A stretch of 64,000 nt of DNA from positions 3,162,001-3,226,000 of the forward strand of contig NZ_CP054931.1 in assembly GCF_013364355.1 (NCBI RefSeq). The letters run 5' to 3'. Within the stretch, counting starts at the first letter, position 1. Every line of letters starts with the position of its first letter. The notes beneath the pieces were generated by a model. It ran no database searches, had not been told where the DNA came from, and saw nothing but the letters and a program-made list of their open reading frames with translations. This document shows positions 17,905-27,696 of the stretch, in pieces. The DNA is from Stenotrophomonas sp. NA06056 (GTDB taxonomy: Bacteria > Pseudomonadota > Gammaproteobacteria > Xanthomonadales > Xanthomonadaceae). The position numbers were made by a program, and so were the translations under genes.

Positions 17905-18306
17905 ATGGCAAAGACCGCTAAGAAGGCTGCCCCGAAGAAGGCAGTGAAGAAAGTCGCGACGAAGGCTGCCGCCGCTAAGCCGGCCGCTCCGAAGCCGATC
18001 AAGGAAGTGCTGACCAAGTCCGGCCTGGTTGCACACATCGCTGAAGTCTCCGGCGTTGTCGCCAAGGACGTCCGCGCTGTGCTGGCCTCGCTGGAAGGCG
18101 CTGTCGCCGCTTCGGTGCACAAGAAGGGCGCAGGCTCGTTCACCCTGCCGGGCCTGCTGAAGATCAGCACCGTCAATGTGGCAGCCAAGCCGAAGCGCAA
18201 GGGCATCAACCCGTTCACCAAGGAAGAGCAGTGGTTCGCCGCCAAGCCGGCCACCACCAAGCTCAAGGTTCGCCCGCTGAAGAAGCTCAAGGACGCTGCG
18301 CTCTAA
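17905..18306 (+). CDS. HU-like DNA-binding protein with lysine/alanine-rich N-terminal tail
   Basis: 133-residue nucleoid protein. Residues 1-32 are a histone-H1-like Lys/Ala/Pro tail (KKAAPKKAVKKVATKAAAAK). Residues about 34-133 form an HU/IHF-type domain: helices through LTKSGLVAHIAEVSG and VRAVLASLEGAVAASV, then GAGSFTLPGLLKI and a basic beta-arm KPKRKGINPFTKEEQWFAAK. Standard HU is about 90 residues and lacks the tail. ATG 17905 has AGGA five bases upstream. A strong terminator follows, so the gene is monocistronic and probably highly expressed. Confidence 0.88.
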   Translation: MAKTAKKAAPKKAVKKVATKAAAAKPAAPKPIKEVLTKSGLVAHIAEVSGVVAKDVRAVLASLEGAVAASVHKKGAGSFTLPGLLKISTVNVAAKPKRKGINPFTKEEQWFAAKPATTKLKVRPLKKLKDAAL

Positions 18307-18331
18307 GCGCGCGCCCTGCAGCGGATACCTG

Positions 18332-18362
18332 ACGGGACGGCCTTGGCCGTCCCGTTTTTTTT
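18332..18362 (+). terminator. Rho-independent terminator of HU-like gene
   Basis: Stem ACGGGACGGCC / GGCCGTCCCGT with loop TT followed by eight T. Confidence 0.9.
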
Positions 18363-18375
18363 GCCCTGCTCTCCA

Positions 18376-18398
18376 GTAGATCCACGCCACGCGTGGAT
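18376..18398. repeat. SMAG palindrome
   Basis: GTAGATCCACGCCACGCGTGGAT just after the HU-gene terminator. The rest of the gap up to 18596 has no convincing gene. Confidence 0.8.
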
Positions 18399-18596
18399 GC
18401 CCTGCTCGGCCCCGCAACACAGCGTTTCCCGCGCCCACGCAATCACCTGCGCAGGCCCGCCGGCCATGGTCTGGCCGCTGTTTTTCCAGTGCAGGAACGG
18501 ACCGGGTGGAACACTGCGTGCAGCCCCGGCCATCGTCGCCGGCCAATGCACTGCCTATGGTGGACGCATCCCTCCCCACCCGCGCGAGCACCCCTC

Positions 18597-18905
18597 ATGG
18601 CCAGCCCCTCCACCCGCTACCGGATCTCGGTGACCCCGATCGAAAAGGACGGACACCAGTGCACCGGGCGCTGCACCATCGAACTGGAACACCGCGCCAG
18701 CCGCGACCTGATGCGCCTGCTGGAATCAGCCCCGCGCACGGCCGGCCTGAGCGGCGACGAACGTGCCACCCTGGTGGTGGCCACCCAGCTGCTGCGCGAC
18801 ATCGTGCAACGCCATGCAGACACCGATGGCCATGCACTGGCAGCGATCGCCGCGCAGGTGCTGCCGGCACTGGACGCGCTGGAGCAGCTTCCCTCTTCGC
18901 GCTGA
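18597..18905 (+). CDS. DUF3861-like small protein
   Basis: 102-residue protein beginning MASPSTRYRISVTPIEKDG, which resembles DUF3861 (YRITVTPIE pattern) followed by a helical second half (SGDERATLVVATQLLRDIV). No signal peptide or membrane span, so cytoplasmic. Function of the family is unknown. ATG 18597 fits the conserved beginning; a longer in-frame extension upstream would cover noncoding-looking sequence. Confidence 0.72.
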   Translation: MASPSTRYRISVTPIEKDGHQCTGRCTIELEHRASRDLMRLLESAPRTAGLSGDERATLVVATQLLRDIVQRHADTDGHALAAIAAQVLPALDALEQLPSSR

Positions 18906-18961
18906 GCCTCGCTTGGCCGCTACACTGCCGCCTTCCAGGTCGCTTCGGGGAGGAGGCAGAC

Positions 18962-19489
18962 ATGCGTGGATTTTCTTTCCTGTTGATCCCGTTGCTTGCG
19001 ACGGGCTGTGCCGACCCGGCGGCGCCAGCGGCGCCCACCAAGGCGGGCTCGGCTCCTGCCGCAACCGCCCCTTCCGTGCCTACGACGAAAACGGCCCCGG
19101 AATCAGCGACCGTCGACCCGCTGTATGGCGCCGTTGCCAACACCAGCGAATCGCCCGCAGTGATGCTCAACCGCTACATGCTCGACCTGCTCAACCAGAA
19201 CAAGGTGCGCAGCGATGCGGCCTGGGCCCATGCCCCGCCCGACCCACGCCATGCCGACGACGCTGTGCTGCGCGTACTGCCCGACGTGCGCAATCTGCGC
19301 CTGGACAGTGATGTGGCGCTGCCACGCGACGATGGGCAGCCGCCGCGCCTGCTGGAAGTTCCGGTGACGATCCGCGCGGTGACTGCCGAGGGCACCTTCC
19401 GCTACCACGGCTGGTACCGCGTGCAGCCCAGCGCCGACGGCCGCGCCTGGAAGATCCAGTCGGCCAGCCTGCAGCCAACGCTGGACTGA
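18962..19489 (+). CDS. Putative lipoprotein, hypothetical
   Basis: 175 residues. The N-terminus MRGFSFLLIPLLATGC is a lipoprotein signal with lipobox LATGC (Cys16), followed by an Ala/Pro/Thr-rich linker to about residue 50 and a small globular C-terminal part ending in GWYRVQPSADGRAWKIQS. No family recognised. GGGGAGG precedes the ATG. Likely membrane-anchored in the periplasm. Confidence 0.78.
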   Translation: MRGFSFLLIPLLATGCADPAAPAAPTKAGSAPAATAPSVPTTKTAPESATVDPLYGAVANTSESPAVMLNRYMLDLLNQNKVRSDAAWAHAPPDPRHADDAVLRVLPDVRNLRLDSDVALPRDDGQPPRLLEVPVTIRAVTAEGTFRYHGWYRVQPSADGRAWKIQSASLQPTLD

Positions 19490-19570
19490 ACCGTTGCAAC
19501 CGTGTGTACCCGCGATTCAGCGGGCAAAGCTACTCTGTAGGCCTCTTCGATCCTTCTTCCGGTCACCGCC

Positions 19571-20167
19571 ATGCGCCTGCGTTCCCTGATGACCCGCCTC
19601 GCCGCCTCGACCGTGCTGATTGCTGCCGCAATCGGTGCGCAGGCCGCCCCTTCGATCTCCGGTCGTGAACTGGCGGTTGGCGCCAGCGACGTGCAGCAGT
19701 ATCTGGACGGCAGCTTCCCGCGCACCCAGGACGCACTGGGCGGCCTGATCGCGCTGACCATGAGCCACCCGCAGCTGAGCCTGCCGGCAGGCGAACGACT
19801 GAACCTGGGCATGGACGTGGCGCTGGCCACCGCGGGCGGCAACCCGGCCAAGCTGGGTACCGTAAAGCTCAGCAGCGGCCTGCGCTATGACGCACAGACC
19901 CAGGGCTTCCACCTGCAGCAGCCGAGCGTGGATGATTTCACCCCGGCCAACCAGGGCGGTCGCCTCGACTCGCGTACCCGCGGCCTGCTGAACGCATGGC
20001 TGAGCGACTACGCCCAGCGCGAACCGATCTACAAGCTGGACCCGGCCGTGGCCGGCCTGCTCGGTGCCCTGCAGGTGCAGTCGGCGCAGGTGAAGAACGG
20101 CAAGCTGGTGGTGACCTTCAACCAGAACCTGGGCAACCTGGTGCCGGCTGGCGTGCTGGGCAAATAA
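19571..20167 (+). CDS. DUF1439-like exported protein
   Basis: 198 residues with signal peptide MRLRSLMTRLAASTVLIAAAIGAQA. The mature part (LAVGASDVQQYLDGSFPR, LSLPAGERLNLGMDVALA, REPIYKLDP, VKNGKLVVTF) resembles DUF1439/YceB-type periplasmic proteins. Role unknown. It is followed within a few bases by a SMAG pair and the convergent SET gene. Confidence 0.75.
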   Translation: MRLRSLMTRLAASTVLIAAAIGAQAAPSISGRELAVGASDVQQYLDGSFPRTQDALGGLIALTMSHPQLSLPAGERLNLGMDVALATAGGNPAKLGTVKLSSGLRYDAQTQGFHLQQPSVDDFTPANQGGRLDSRTRGLLNAWLSDYAQREPIYKLDPAVAGLLGALQVQSAQVKNGKLVVTFNQNLGNLVPAGVLGK

Positions 20168-20169
20168 GG

Positions 20170-20242
20170 GTAGCGCCGGGTCATGCCCGGCGGCTTCCAT
20201 TGTTCCCGCGCTTCGCGCTCGCCGGGCATCGTCCGGCGCTAC
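20170..20242. repeat. SMAG-type inverted pair
   Basis: Starts GTAGCGCCGGGTCATGCCCGG and ends GCATCGTCCGGCGCTAC. Two facing palindromes fill the gap between the convergent DUF1439 and SET genes. Confidence 0.78.
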
Positions 20243-20247
20243 CGCAA

Positions 20248-20715
20248 TCAGCGCTTGGGCTGCAGCATCGTGCCGGTGCACTTGGGTGAGCCGCAGCGGC
20301 ACTCCCAGATCTTCTTCAGCTTGGCCGTATGCCGCTCGGCCAGGGTGATGCCGTAGTTGTAGGTCAGCTCTTCGCCGGCCTTGATATCGCGCAGCGCCTC
20401 GATGAAGACCTTGTCGCCGCGGCTGTCACCGTCTTCGTCTTCCTCGATCACCGCCTCGCAGTTCGGGTCGCAGCTGTGGTTGATCCAGCGCGCGTCGTTG
20501 CCCTTGTAGTTGGCATCGATCACCCAGTCGTCGTTGAGGGTGAACAGGAAGGTATGGCCGCTTTCCACATCGCCACTGTCATCGGCATCGACATCGCCGT
20601 GGCTGCGCAGCAGGCCCTTGTACTGGATCACGCGCTCGCCCTGCTTGATCGGGGCCACGGAAAACACACCGTTGCCGTGGATGGCGGACTTGCGGGCTTG
20701 GATCTTCTTGGGCAT
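20248..20715 (-). CDS. SET domain-containing protein lysine methyltransferase
   Basis: 155-residue SET methyltransferase using S-adenosylmethionine. It carries the canonical motifs in order: RKSAIHGNGVFSV, ARWINHSCDPNCEA (pseudoknot motif), GEELTYNYG, and a post-SET zinc cysteine group CRCGSPKC. The intact catalytic core makes activity plausible; the target is unknown. ATG 20715 (MPKKIQARKSAIHG) is the usual beginning for this family; an in-frame ATG at 20760 would add 15 atypical residues. It is divergent from the suf operon. Confidence 0.9.
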   Translation of the reverse strand: MPKKIQARKSAIHGNGVFSVAPIKQGERVIQYKGLLRSHGDVDADDSGDVESGHTFLFTLNDDWVIDANYKGNDARWINHSCDPNCEAVIEEDEDGDSRGDKVFIEALRDIKAGEELTYNYGITLAERHTAKLKKIWECRCGSPKCTGTMLQPKR

Positions 20716-20865
20716 CGGCAAGAGACGTTTGCAGCGAAAGGAAGGTTGATTCTCGCCCATTCCGGGTGATTGCGAAAATCACCCCCATGCTCCAGCATGT
20801 CGCCCCGATGGCCACCCTCGGCGACCGACCCGCGGCCCGCCCCAAGCGCCCGCTGAATGGCCGGG

Positions 20866-20894
20866 TTGGATGCTGGCGAATAAAAGCGTACAAT
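20866..20894 (+). promoter_or_regulatory. Predicted promoter of the suf operon
   Basis: TTGGAT (20866-20871), 17-bp spacer, TACAAT (20889-20894), about 30 bp before the regulator ATG. The regulator's own binding site would be expected over this region; no clear IscR/SufR-type dyad could be singled out. Confidence 0.6.
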
Positions 20895-20924
20895 TTCAGT
20901 CCGCTTTAAGAACCACTCGCATCC

Positions 20925-21380
20925 ATGTTGCGCGTCACCAAGCTCACCGATTACGCCACCGTCGTACTGACCGTACTCGCCGCCCGTCCGGGCGAGGTGC
21001 TCAGTGCCACCGAGCTGGCCGAATTCACTGGTCTGGAGCCGCCCACCGTCAGCAAGGTGCTCAAGCCGCTGGCCCAGGCCGGCCTGGTCGAAGGCCTGCG
21101 CGGCGTCCGCGGCGGCTACCGGCTGACCCGCCCATCCATCGAGATCTCGCTGTTTGAAGTGGTTGAAGCCATGGAAGGGCCGTTGGCCCTGACCGAGTGC
21201 AGCCACGACCACCACCAGTGCGGCATGGCGCCCAAGTGCGGCGCACGCAGCAGCTGGCGGCTGATCAACGACGTGGTCTCCGAGGCCCTGCGCGATGTCA
21301 CCCTCGCCCAGATCCTGCCCCCTCTTCCCCTTGTCGATGACGAACAGCGCCGCACCATCGCTGTCGACGTCGTCTCCTGA
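20925..21380 (+). CDS. SUF system Rrf2-type Fe-S regulator
   Basis: 151-residue Rrf2 family transcription factor, the IscR-like regulator found at the head of suf operons in xanthomonads (TIGR02944 type). The N-terminal winged helix reads [21 protein letters not shown] with recognition segment [19 protein letters not shown]. Three cysteines, Cys92, Cys99 and Cys105, are spaced like the cluster ligands of IscR, so it probably senses Fe-S status and controls its own operon. It is 17 bp from sufB. Confidence 0.92.
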   Translation: MLRVTKLTDYATVVLTVLAARPGEVLSATELAEFTGLEPPTVSKVLKPLAQAGLVEGLRGVRGGYRLTRPSIEISLFEVVEAMEGPLALTECSHDHHQCGMAPKCGARSSWRLINDVVSEALRDVTLAQILPPLPLVDDEQRRTIAVDVVS

Positions 21381-21397
21381 TCCGTAGGCAGCCCCCC

Positions 21398-22869
<1,472 letters not shown>

Positions 22870-22873
<4 letters not shown>

Positions 22874-23286
22874 AGGCCCTGTTCGCCCTGGCCCTGCTGC
22901 TCGGCACCGCCGCGCCGGCATGGGCGGCCAGCGCCGACGCCGACGGCTGCAATCCGGAAGGCACGCAGATGGAGCTCAACGCCTGCGCCGACCGCGATTT
23001 CCGCAAGGCCGACGCCGAGCTCAACGCGGTCTACCGGCAGGTGCTGGCCAAGCTTGCCGGGCAGCCGGTGGCACTGGCCCGGCTGAAGGACGCGCAGCGC
23101 CTGTGGGTGCAGCTGCGTGATGCCGATCTGGAGGCGCGCTACCCGGTCGGCAAGGACGAGAATCCGCGCGTCCTGTACGGCTCGATGTACCCGATGCTGT
23201 ATCTGCACGCCAAGTCCAGCCTGACCGATACACGCACCGCCTACCTGCGCAGCGAATTCCTGGAGCGCAGCGAATACGACCTGTAA
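22870..23286 (+). CDS. LprI-like (DUF1311) exported protein inside suf operon
   Basis: 138 residues with a signal peptide ([19 protein letters not shown]) and the LprI/DUF1311 pattern: [24 protein letters not shown], then [18 protein letters not shown]. Two cysteines in the mature part probably form a disulfide. Family members have been described as lysozyme inhibitors, but many are uncharacterised. The ATG overlaps the sufB stop (ATGA), and sufC starts 44 bp later, so it is embedded in the operon. Its role in Fe-S assembly, if any, is unknown. Confidence 0.85.
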
Positions 23287-23330
23287 GTCGCGCTGCCTGC
23301 CATCCCCCATTCGACAAGACGACCATTCCA

Positions 23331-24095
23331 ATGCTGAAGATCGACAACCTCCACGCCCGCATCGGCGACAAGGAAATCCTCAAGGGCCTGTCGCTGGAAG
23401 TGAAGCCCGGCCAAGTGCACGCCATCATGGGCCCCAACGGCGCCGGCAAGTCCACCCTGGGCAATGTCCTGGCCGGTCGTGACGGCTATGAAGTGACCGA
23501 AGGCAGCGTGCAGTTCGAAGGCGTCGACCTGCTCGACCAGGACCCGGAAGCGCGCGCCGCCGCCGGCCTGTTCCTGGCGTTCCAGTACCCGGTGGAAATC
23601 CCGGGCGTGAACAACACCTACTTCCTGCGCGCCGCGCTCAACGCCCAGCGCAAGGCGCGCGGCGAGGAAGAACTCGATTCCATGCAGTTCCTCAAGCTGG
23701 TGCGGCAGAAGCTGGCCGTGCTGCACCTGAAGGACGAACTGCTGCACCGTGGCGTCAACGAAGGCTTCTCCGGTGGCGAGAAGAAGCGCAACGAGATCTT
23801 CCAGCTGGCCGTGCTTGAGCCGAAGCTGGCGATCCTGGACGAAACCGATTCGGGCCTGGACATCGATGCGCTGAAGAGCGTGGCCGACGGCGTCAACGCG
23901 CTGCGCAGCGCCGACCGCTCGTTCCTGGTCATCACCCACTACCAGCGCCTGCTCGACTACATCAAGCCGGACGTGGTGCACGTGCTCGCCGATGGCCGCA
24001 TCGTCAAGAGCGGTGGCCCGGAACTGGCGCTGGAACTGGAAGCGCACGGCTATGACTTCCTGAAGGATCGGGTCGTGCGCGAGGCGGCGGTCTGA
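23331..24095 (+). CDS. sufC: Fe-S cluster assembly ATPase SufC
   Basis: 254-residue ABC-type ATPase partner of SufB and SufD. Walker A GPNGAGKST at residues 34-42, signature FSGGEKKRNEI, Walker B LAILDETDSGLDID, and the switch His in ITHYQR. Length and motifs are complete. Stop and the sufD start overlap as TGATG. Confidence 0.97.
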   Translation: MLKIDNLHARIGDKEILKGLSLEVKPGQVHAIMGPNGAGKSTLGNVLAGRDGYEVTEGSVQFEGVDLLDQDPEARAAAGLFLAFQYPVEIPGVNNTYFLRAALNAQRKARGEEELDSMQFLKLVRQKLAVLHLKDELLHRGVNEGFSGGEKKRNEIFQLAVLEPKLAILDETDSGLDIDALKSVADGVNALRSADRSFLVITHYQRLLDYIKPDVVHVLADGRIVKSGGPELALELEAHGYDFLKDRVVREAAV

Positions 24096-25357
24096 TGAGC
24101 GCCCTGCTCGACTCCATGGCCCAGGCCTTCTGCGGCAGCGATGCGCGCCGCGAAGTGCTCGACAGCGTGCTGCGCGACGGTCTGCCCGGCGCACGCAGCG
24201 AAACCTGGAAGTACACCTCGCTGCGCCAGCTGGAGCGCCGCAGCTTCGCGGCCGCGCCGTTGGCGCCGGCGCTGCTGGATGCCGCCGTGCTGGAGGACAT
24301 CCCGGCGCCGCGCCTGGTGTTCGTCAATGGCCGCCTCAACGACGCGCTGAGCGACGTGCAGGGTCTGCCGGCCGGCGTGCAGCTGGAAACGCTGTCTTCG
24401 GCACTGGCCGCTGGCGAGGACGCCGTGCGCTTCCTCGGCCGCCGTTACGAGCGCAGCGATGAAGTATTCGCCCGCCTCAACGCCGCCCTCGCCGATGAAG
24501 GCGTGGTGCTGCGCGTGGACGACGGCGTGCAGGTCGAGGTGCCGCTGCAGCTGGTGTTCGCCAGCGTCGCCGGCGACACCGACCTGGCCTGGCACCATCG
24601 CCACCTGATCGAACTGCGTGCCGGCGCCAGCCTGGGCGTGGTCGAGCACCGCTTCAGCGTCGGTGATTCCGCACATCTGGACAACACCGTGCTGCACGCC
24701 CACGTCGCCCGCGACGCTGTGCTCAAGCATGCCCGCGTGCAAGCCGGCAGCGCGCGCCAGACCAGCTTCCTGCGCACCGACGCGGTGCTGGCCAAGGACG
24801 CGCAGTACCACCGCGTGGACCTGGAACTGGGCGCCGCGCTCAGCCGCCACGAACTGAACGTGCGCCTGGAAGGTGACAACGCCCAGCTGACCGCCAATGG
24901 CGTGCTGCTCGGCAACGGCCGCCGTCACGTCGACACCCGCCTGGGCATCGACCACATCGCACGTGATACGAGCTGTGAACTGCTGTGGCGCGGCGTTGCC
25001 GCCAACCGCAGCCGCGTGGTGTTCCATGGCGGCATCCAGATCCGTGCCGGCGCCGATGGCACCGACGCCAACCTGTCCAACAAGAACCTGCTGCTGTCGG
25101 CCGACGCCGAGATCGACACCCAGCCGACGCTGGTGATCGACGCCGACGAAGTGAAGGCCGCACACGGTGCCACCGTCGGCCAGCTCGACGCCAACGCGCT
25201 GTTCTACCTGCGCTCGCGCGGCCTGCCGCAGGCCCAGGCGCAGGCGCTGCTGAGCGCCGCGTTCTGCCACGAACCGCTGAAGGTGCTGCCCGAAGCGCTG
25301 CGCGAGCAGCTGGCACGCCGGCTGGACAAGGCCCTGGCCGAGGCGGGCGTGGCATGA
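24095..25357 (+). CDS. sufD: Fe-S cluster assembly protein SufD
   Basis: 420-residue SufB paralogue, the third part of the SufBC2D scaffold. It has the SufD pattern ARSETWKYTSLRQLERRSF near the N-terminus, a beta-helix core, and the C-terminal LLSADAEIDTQPTLVIDADEVKAAHGAT with FYLRSRGLPQAQAQALL. It overlaps sufC by one base and sufS by four. Confidence 0.95.
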   Translation: MSALLDSMAQAFCGSDARREVLDSVLRDGLPGARSETWKYTSLRQLERRSFAAAPLAPALLDAAVLEDIPAPRLVFVNGRLNDALSDVQGLPAGVQLETLSSALAAGEDAVRFLGRRYERSDEVFARLNAALADEGVVLRVDDGVQVEVPLQLVFASVAGDTDLAWHHRHLIELRAGASLGVVEHRFSVGDSAHLDNTVLHAHVARDAVLKHARVQAGSARQTSFLRTDAVLAKDAQYHRVDLELGAALSRHELNVRLEGDNAQLTANGVLLGNGRRHVDTRLGIDHIARDTSCELLWRGVAANRSRVVFHGGIQIRAGADGTDANLSNKNLLLSADAEIDTQPTLVIDADEVKAAHGATVGQLDANALFYLRSRGLPQAQAQALLSAAFCHEPLKVLPEALREQLARRLDKALAEAGVA

Positions 25358-26610
25358 ACCTGTCCACCCCGCGACCGATCGAAGCACCCGCCGACGCCCC
25401 CGACTGGGCGCGCGTACGCCTGGACTTCCCGCTGCTGATGCGCGAAGTGCACGGCAAGCCGCTGGTCTATTTCGACAACGCCAACACCGGCCAGAAGCCG
25501 GTGCAGGTGATCGGCGCGGTGGACGAGTTCTACCGTCGCTACAACGCCAACGTCAGCCGTGCCGTGCACGCGCTGGGTACCGAGGCCACCGACGCCTACG
25601 AAGGCGCACGCAACAAGCTGGCCCGTTTCCTCAACGTGCGCAGCAATGATCTGGTGCTGTGCAGCGGCACCACCTTCGCGATCAATCTCGTTGCCTACTC
25701 CTGGGCCCTGCCCCGGCTGAAGGCTGGCGACGTGATCTTGGTGTCGCGCATGGAGCACCACGCCAACATCGTGCCGTGGCAGCTGGTTGCCCAGCGCACC
25801 GGCGCGACCATCCGCGTGGCCGAGATCACCCCCGACGGCGCGCTGGACCTGGACGCGCTGCGCGCGGCGATGACCCCCGAGGTCAAGCTGCTGGCCGTGG
25901 CCCACGTCTCCAATGTACTCGGCACCATCAACCCGGTGCGCGAGATCTGCCGCGAAGCCCGCAAGCGCGGCATCGTCACCGTGGTCGACGGCTCGCAGGC
26001 CGCACCGCACCGCAAGGTCGACGTCACCGCGATCGGCTGCGACTTCTACGCCATCACCGGCCACAAGATGTGCGGCCCGACCGGTACCGGCGCGCTGTGG
26101 GCGCGCCGCGAACATCTGGACGCGATGCCGCCGTTCCTCGGCGGCGGCGAAATGATCAAGGAAGTCAGCTTCGACGGCACCGTGTTCAACGATGCCCCGC
26201 ACAAGTTTGAGGCCGGCACCCCCAACATCGCCGGTTTCATCGGCCTGGGCGTGGCGGCGGACTATCTGCAGAACGTAGGCCTGGACCACGTGGAAGCGCG
26301 CGAAGCCGAGCTGCTGGCGCACTTCACCGAAGAGCTGCGCCGGGTCGATGGCCTGCGCATCATCGGCGAGGCGCCGGAAAAGGCAGCGGTGGTGTCGTTC
26401 CTGATCGACGGCGCCCACGCGCATGACCTGGCCACGCTGCTGGATCTGGAGGGCGTGGCCGTGCGTTCGGGCCAGCACTGCGCGCACCCGCTGCTGCAGT
26501 ACTACCGCGTGGCGGCGACCTGCCGTGCGTCGTTGGCGTTCTACAACACGCATGAAGAGATCGAGCGGTTCATGACGGCGTTGACGAAGGTGCGGAAGCT
26601 GCTGGGGTGA
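25354..26610 (+). CDS. sufS: Cysteine desulfurase SufS
   Basis: 418-residue PLP enzyme that takes sulfur from cysteine for cluster assembly. PLP Lys238 lies in ITGHKMCGP, and the active-site Cys376 in the SufS-type RSGQHCAHP. YFDNANTGQKP replaces the commoner YLDNAAT/S. No sufE or sufU lies next to it in this window; the sulfur acceptor must be encoded elsewhere. A terminator follows, ending the operon. Confidence 0.96.
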   Translation: MNLSTPRPIEAPADAPDWARVRLDFPLLMREVHGKPLVYFDNANTGQKPVQVIGAVDEFYRRYNANVSRAVHALGTEATDAYEGARNKLARFLNVRSNDLVLCSGTTFAINLVAYSWALPRLKAGDVILVSRMEHHANIVPWQLVAQRTGATIRVAEITPDGALDLDALRAAMTPEVKLLAVAHVSNVLGTINPVREICREARKRGIVTVVDGSQAAPHRKVDVTAIGCDFYAITGHKMCGPTGTGALWARREHLDAMPPFLGGGEMIKEVSFDGTVFNDAPHKFEAGTPNIAGFIGLGVAADYLQNVGLDHVEAREAELLAHFTEELRRVDGLRIIGEAPEKAAVVSFLIDGAHAHDLATLLDLEGVAVRSGQHCAHPLLQYYRVAATCRASLAFYNTHEEIERFMTALTKVRKLLG

Positions 26611-26640
26611 GGGTTCGCCAGAATCAGGGAAGTACGAAAA

Positions 26641-26667
26641 CGCCGCAGGGAACTGTGGCGTTTTTTT
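26641..26667 (+). terminator. Rho-independent terminator of suf operon
   Basis: Imperfect stem CGCCGCAG / CTGTGGCG (one mismatch) with loop GGAA, followed by seven T. It lies about 30 bp after sufS. Confidence 0.75.
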
Positions 26668-26788
26668 ATTGCGCGCTGGACGCAAGCAAGCAGAGGCGTG
26701 ACAGGAAACGCCGAGTGATGCCAAGAACCGGCAATCTCACTGCAATGCCGATCCATCCATCACCAACGGCCTTGGCACCGTCTTCTAC

Positions 26789-27049
26789 ATGCCGACAAAC
26801 ATGGATACCCCGGAGGCAATCAAGAAGATGTACATCATCGCAACACCCCCTCAACACCAACACCCACCGTTCACCCTGATGGGACGTCTGCCCTTTGGAA
26901 ATAAGGGCAAGCACTGCAACACCGCGCAAGCAGCTAAGCCACCAATCAACCTTGGTGATTCCGACTGCAACGAGCACTTCCAGCCGCTCACGCTCGATTT
27001 TCAGCAACACCCTATGAGCCGCAAATATGTTTACCCATATGGCACCTAG
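26789..27049 (+). pseudogene. Open fragment in low-GC gap, possible gene remnant
   Basis: An 86-codon stretch whose composition looks protein-like (KKMYIIATPPQHQHPP, GRLPFGNKGKHCNT, KPPINLGDSDCNEHF), but no ribosome site precedes ATG 26789. The frame is open back to 26702 without another start. No family recognised. The surrounding 26670-27300 stretch is clearly lower in GC than the chromosome and otherwise shows only short open frames on both strands, so this is best read as the tail of a lost or decayed gene. Confidence 0.3.
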
Positions 27050-27300
27050 AGTGATGGAAGCCCAAATGAGGGGCTTTCAACAAGGATTTTCATCACCCCT
27101 CACCTTTGCACTGCACCATAAAACTCGTCAATCAAGCAGCCAGCGAAACACCTTATACGCTACACGAATTGGAATTCCAAAGAATACACAGTGAGAGCAG
27201 CCATTTACGCCCCCAAAGAATGACCGATGCGGCGCTACAAATTTCTAGCAAAAGACATCCCACCCATTACAATCACCCCAATCATTTCGCCCCCCCCGAA

Positions 27301-27696
27301 TCAACGCAAAACTTCTCTAACACGGCAAACTCCTCCACCCACATCCGCCTCAACCTTGACATAGAGATTGTTCGTAAAATACACATCCCCACGACAAACA
27401 AAATCCTTACCATTTTCGACATACAATACAAGGAGAGAAGAATCCATAACAACTTTAGGATTAACTTTCCTGCTCTCACCCACAGAAATAGACCCAACCT
27501 CAATCGTGCCGCCACCAACCTCCAACTTGACATTATAAACCGCCACACCCCCAGCATTTCTCACAATAATCTCGGGGTCCGAGAACCAGCCACAACCCTG
27601 CACCCCAGAAATCGCCAGGAAAATCAAACAAAATTTGATCAAGCCGCTCGACCTAATTGATTGTCTAGCGCCCGATATACACATCAAGCTCATCAT
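27301..27696 (-). CDS. Small lipoprotein, candidate immunity protein for the RHS toxin
   Basis: 131 residues from ATG 27696 (GGAGG nine bases upstream); a TTG at 27642 would give a 113-residue form starting directly at the signal peptide. Either way the protein has a hydrophobic LIKFCLIFLAISGVQGC lipobox region, then a small beta-rich domain (DPEIIVRNAGGVAVYNVKLEV, ENGKDFVCRGDVYF) with two later cysteines. No family recognised. The ATG start lies inside the 3' end of the RHS-core toxin gene (32-bp overlap), the classic position of an immunity gene. Coding GC is low, as in the neighbouring gap. Immunity function is inferred from context only. Confidence 0.6.
   Translation of the reverse strand: MMSLMCISGARQSIRSSGLIKFCLIFLAISGVQGCGWFSDPEIIVRNAGGVAVYNVKLEVGGGTIEVGSISVGESRKVNPKVVMDSSLLVLYVENGKDFVCRGDVYFTNNLYVKVEADVGGGVCRVREVLR

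Noticed and set aside
26666..27010. 114-codon minus-strand frame in the low-GC region
   Set aside because: No ATG with a ribosome site, no recognisable domain, and it runs into the suf terminator; the plus-strand fragment looks more protein-like.
27106..27660. 184-codon plus-strand frame in the low-GC region
   Set aside because: Pro/Asn/Thr/His-rich translation without a start signal; it is antisense to the candidate immunity lipoprotein, which has a ribosome site and a lipobox.
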